Shown: piece by piece, positions 62,065 through 64,000 of the stretch
Layout: each line of letters opens with the position of its first letter
Numbering within the stretch: the stretch's first letter is position 1
Assembly (NCBI RefSeq): GCF_042242105.1
Contig: NC_092013.1
Span: 12,703,618 to 12,767,617, forward strand
Source of the DNA: Pempheris klunzingeri
Lineage: Eukaryota > Chordata > Actinopteri > Acropomatiformes > Pempheridae
DNA: 64,000 bases
Reading direction: 5' to 3'
Made by a program: the position numbers and the translations under genes
The notes under the pieces: generated by a model
Seen by the model: the letters and a program-made list of their open reading frames with translations, nothing else
Told to the model about the DNA's origin: nothing
Databases searched by the model: none

Positions 62065-64000
62065 TCATGTCATAAACACGGAGTGAGCCGCTCGCATCTC
62101 TTCTGATCCCCGCTGGAGAGAAGAAACTCCTGACGCATGGAGGACAGTCTGTAAATGCTGGATCCTCTCTGCATGCAGCAGCATTGTTGGTTTCCTTTTT
62201 GCCAGTTCAGCGGACAGTCTGCAGATGCGTTCCTCCAACTGTCAACATCACAAACATCAGCTGTGACTCAGGTAAGTGATTTTTATACCGTTTCCCCTTA
62301 TATGACCTCTGATTGCTGACTTTTTTTTCCCCACAGCCGATGATCTCTTCTCCTCAAAAGAATGCATGCAAAATTTAAGACATCAGTGTAAATTACACGG
62401 GAAGTTACCCTGAAGTAACCTTCCTCGTGATCAGCACTTGAGGTTACAACATGCATTTTTCTCATTTGCCATTTTTATTCGCTAGTTAGTTAGTTAGTTG
62501 TATGAGTTGTGGTTATATGTGGTTCTACCCTTTGCATAAAGATATGATGGATCATGCTTAAAGAATTCCCCGTTTCCTGTTAGGGTTAGGGCCTTTTGAC
62601 TCTCATTGTCCAACACAGGCAAAAAAAATGCAGACAAAATTTGCACTTGATGACTTGATTTCTTTAAGCTCAGTGCTGATGTTTGAAACCCATGAAAATT
62701 GTGTTGAGTTTGGATGAAATTTGGCAATTTGGGATTCAACAACAAAATCAGGACTATAACAAAGTCATCGTCGCTAAAGTGTAAACTACAAATTTAAGTA
62801 TCATACAAGTTCTGACATTTCTGGCCTGTTTGCAGTTTTTAAAAGTGTTGTTTTCTGTTTAACATAAAACAGGCAAAACGATCTCATCCTCATTACCTCC
62901 TTCAGCTCCTGACAAACAGCATGCCTTTCTATTTGTTCGTCTCTTCCACTGGTCTGCAGCCAACTTTGTAGCACTTCTTTCAGTCTCTGCCATGCCCTGA
63001 GAAGACGCACACAGTCAAACATCAGTGACTCTTTAGACCAGCTGTTGAACAGCACAACACGAATGGAAAAACTGCGCTGACAGATTTCTTACCTGAGCTG
63101 CTTCCTGTCCTGTTGGTATGTCTTCATGTCCAGCTGGATGCTGAGCAGCTCTCTGGTCAGAGCTGCATCTTGTATGGTTTCTTCACTGGATGCTCTCAGA
63201 CGTCCGCCTTGAAGAAGCACAACAAAATGTTGAGACCACAGCTTTTGTGATATTCTGCATAATCCAAGACAGACAATCGTGTTATTTCATGATGAATTAC
63301 AAGAACTCACTGGTGTCTGTGGTCATGAAAGCAGAGGGGGGTAACAGAACGCCTTGGTTTGTCTCAGGAGGGTCCATAGTGGACATGTGAGGCTTAGAGG
63401 TCTGATGTGTGGAGGAAACGGGGACTTTGGCAGCGGGATGGAGGCAGGACAACTCTGTACGCTGACCTTCTTGTGAACTGAGCTGCGAGGATTTTGGAGC
63501 TGCTTCAGCACTGGTGAAGACAGACTGCTTTGGGGTGCTAGAAAACAAAAAAAAAAAGGCTTTAACAAGATGCATATGTTATGTAAGCTGAGTTCTCATT
63601 TGAAATCTAGTGATTAAAAATCACGTAATGCAATTTCATAATGTAGAAAAAAATTATACTTCATTTTCAGTGGAGACTCAAACGCTTCCTCACAGCGACG
63701 TGGCTGACGACGAGGCATACGGGTGAGAAGTCTGGAACAAAACAAAACAACAACAAAAAACTGAAGAATGAGTCCATGTGTTAAACACAGATTCACAACC
63801 TGTCAGAGGTTCAGACTCACAGTTTGCTAAGCACTCCATCTTCAGCTTCCTGCTCCACTGAGTCAGACGGTGAAACGCTCGTCATTCCAGGTGTAGTCAA
63901 ACAGAAGGTCACGCTCTTTTTTAGTGGTTGACCTTTGACCTCTTGTTGTCTTCGTGGTTTACACAACGCCCGCTGCTTCCACCGATTAGCACAGCGCTTA
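62065..64000 (-). CDS. Unidentified protein, 3' part (coiled-coil-like C-terminus), runs off the window
   Basis: Six consecutive exons with good splice sites and matching phases (plus coordinates): 63821 to beyond 64000, 63660-63731, 63311-63537, 63093-63207, 62897-62996, 62065-62238 with stop; about 289 codons visible. I do not recognise the family. The visible N-part is basic (KRCANRWKQRALCKPRRQQ) and holds KKSVTF, which fits the RVxF consensus for protein phosphatase 1 docking. A Ser/Pro-rich middle follows. The last about 110 residues are helical and charged: LTRELLSIQLDMKTYQQDRK, LRAWQRLKEVLQSWLQTSGR, CQELKELEERICRLSAELAK, HAERIQHLQTVL. The arrangement loosely recalls FAM13-type C-terminal helices, but I would not assign it. 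The gene lies upstream of the transferrin-like gene on the same strand. Confidence 0.7.

Noticed and set aside
1-64000. CRISPR arrays, operons, riboswitches, or intact viral or LTR elements
   Set aside because: The DNA is eukaryotic with spliced genes. Tandem repeats present are microsatellites, and the only retroelement remains I recognise are LINE and SINE pieces.

Overview
The window is vertebrate nuclear DNA, most likely from a ray-finned (teleost, probably percomorph) fish. The genes have GT-AG introns and encode vertebrate families. The repeats are fish-type L2/CR1-like LINEs, a tRNA-derived SINE, TTAA-flanked MITEs and long (CA)n tracts. I found no prokaryotic operons, CRISPR arrays or recognisable viral elements.

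Layout, left to right. 2.9-19.4 kb (minus): a complete SLC6 neurotransmitter transporter of the GABA/betaine/taurine group, 14 coding exons, 609 aa. 21.1-22.4 kb: a LINE fragment with a damaged duplicate of the transporter's first coding exon lodged in it. 22.4-31.5 kb: about 9 kb with no gene I can support; the right part may be frs3 3' UTR. 31.6-37.0 kb (minus): frs3, the FGF-receptor docking adaptor, 5 coding exons, 619 aa. 43.7-44.3 kb (plus): tspo, with a 1.1-kb TTAA-flanked non-autonomous transposon in its first intron. 45.2-47.0 kb (minus): uqcc2. 47.2-48.2 kb (plus): tomm6, head-to-head with uqcc2 across only 124 bp. 48.7-49.5 kb (plus): a single-exon C1orf74/UPF0739 homologue. 51.1-52.7 kb (minus): sirt4. 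54.5-61.5 kb (minus): a two-lobed transferrin-family gene, 16 coding exons, 712 aa, whose iron ligands are largely gone in both lobes. 62.1-64.0 kb (minus): the 3' part of an unrecognised coiled-coil-like gene that runs off the right edge.

Four neighbours (tspo, uqcc2, tomm6, sirt4) encode mitochondrial proteins: an outer-membrane translocator protein, a complex III assembly factor, a TOM subunit and a matrix sirtuin. The uqcc2/tomm6 pair probably shares a bidirectional promoter; beyond that the genes look like a syntenic block rather than a pathway.

Exon boundaries were read by eye from splice consensus, frame and recalled family sequences. The total reading frame closes for every complete gene. 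UTR exons, transcription starts and exact repeat families are much less certain. The most notable items are the non-iron-binding two-lobed transferrin, the transporter's altered TM1 substrate residue, and the LINE-embedded exon copy.
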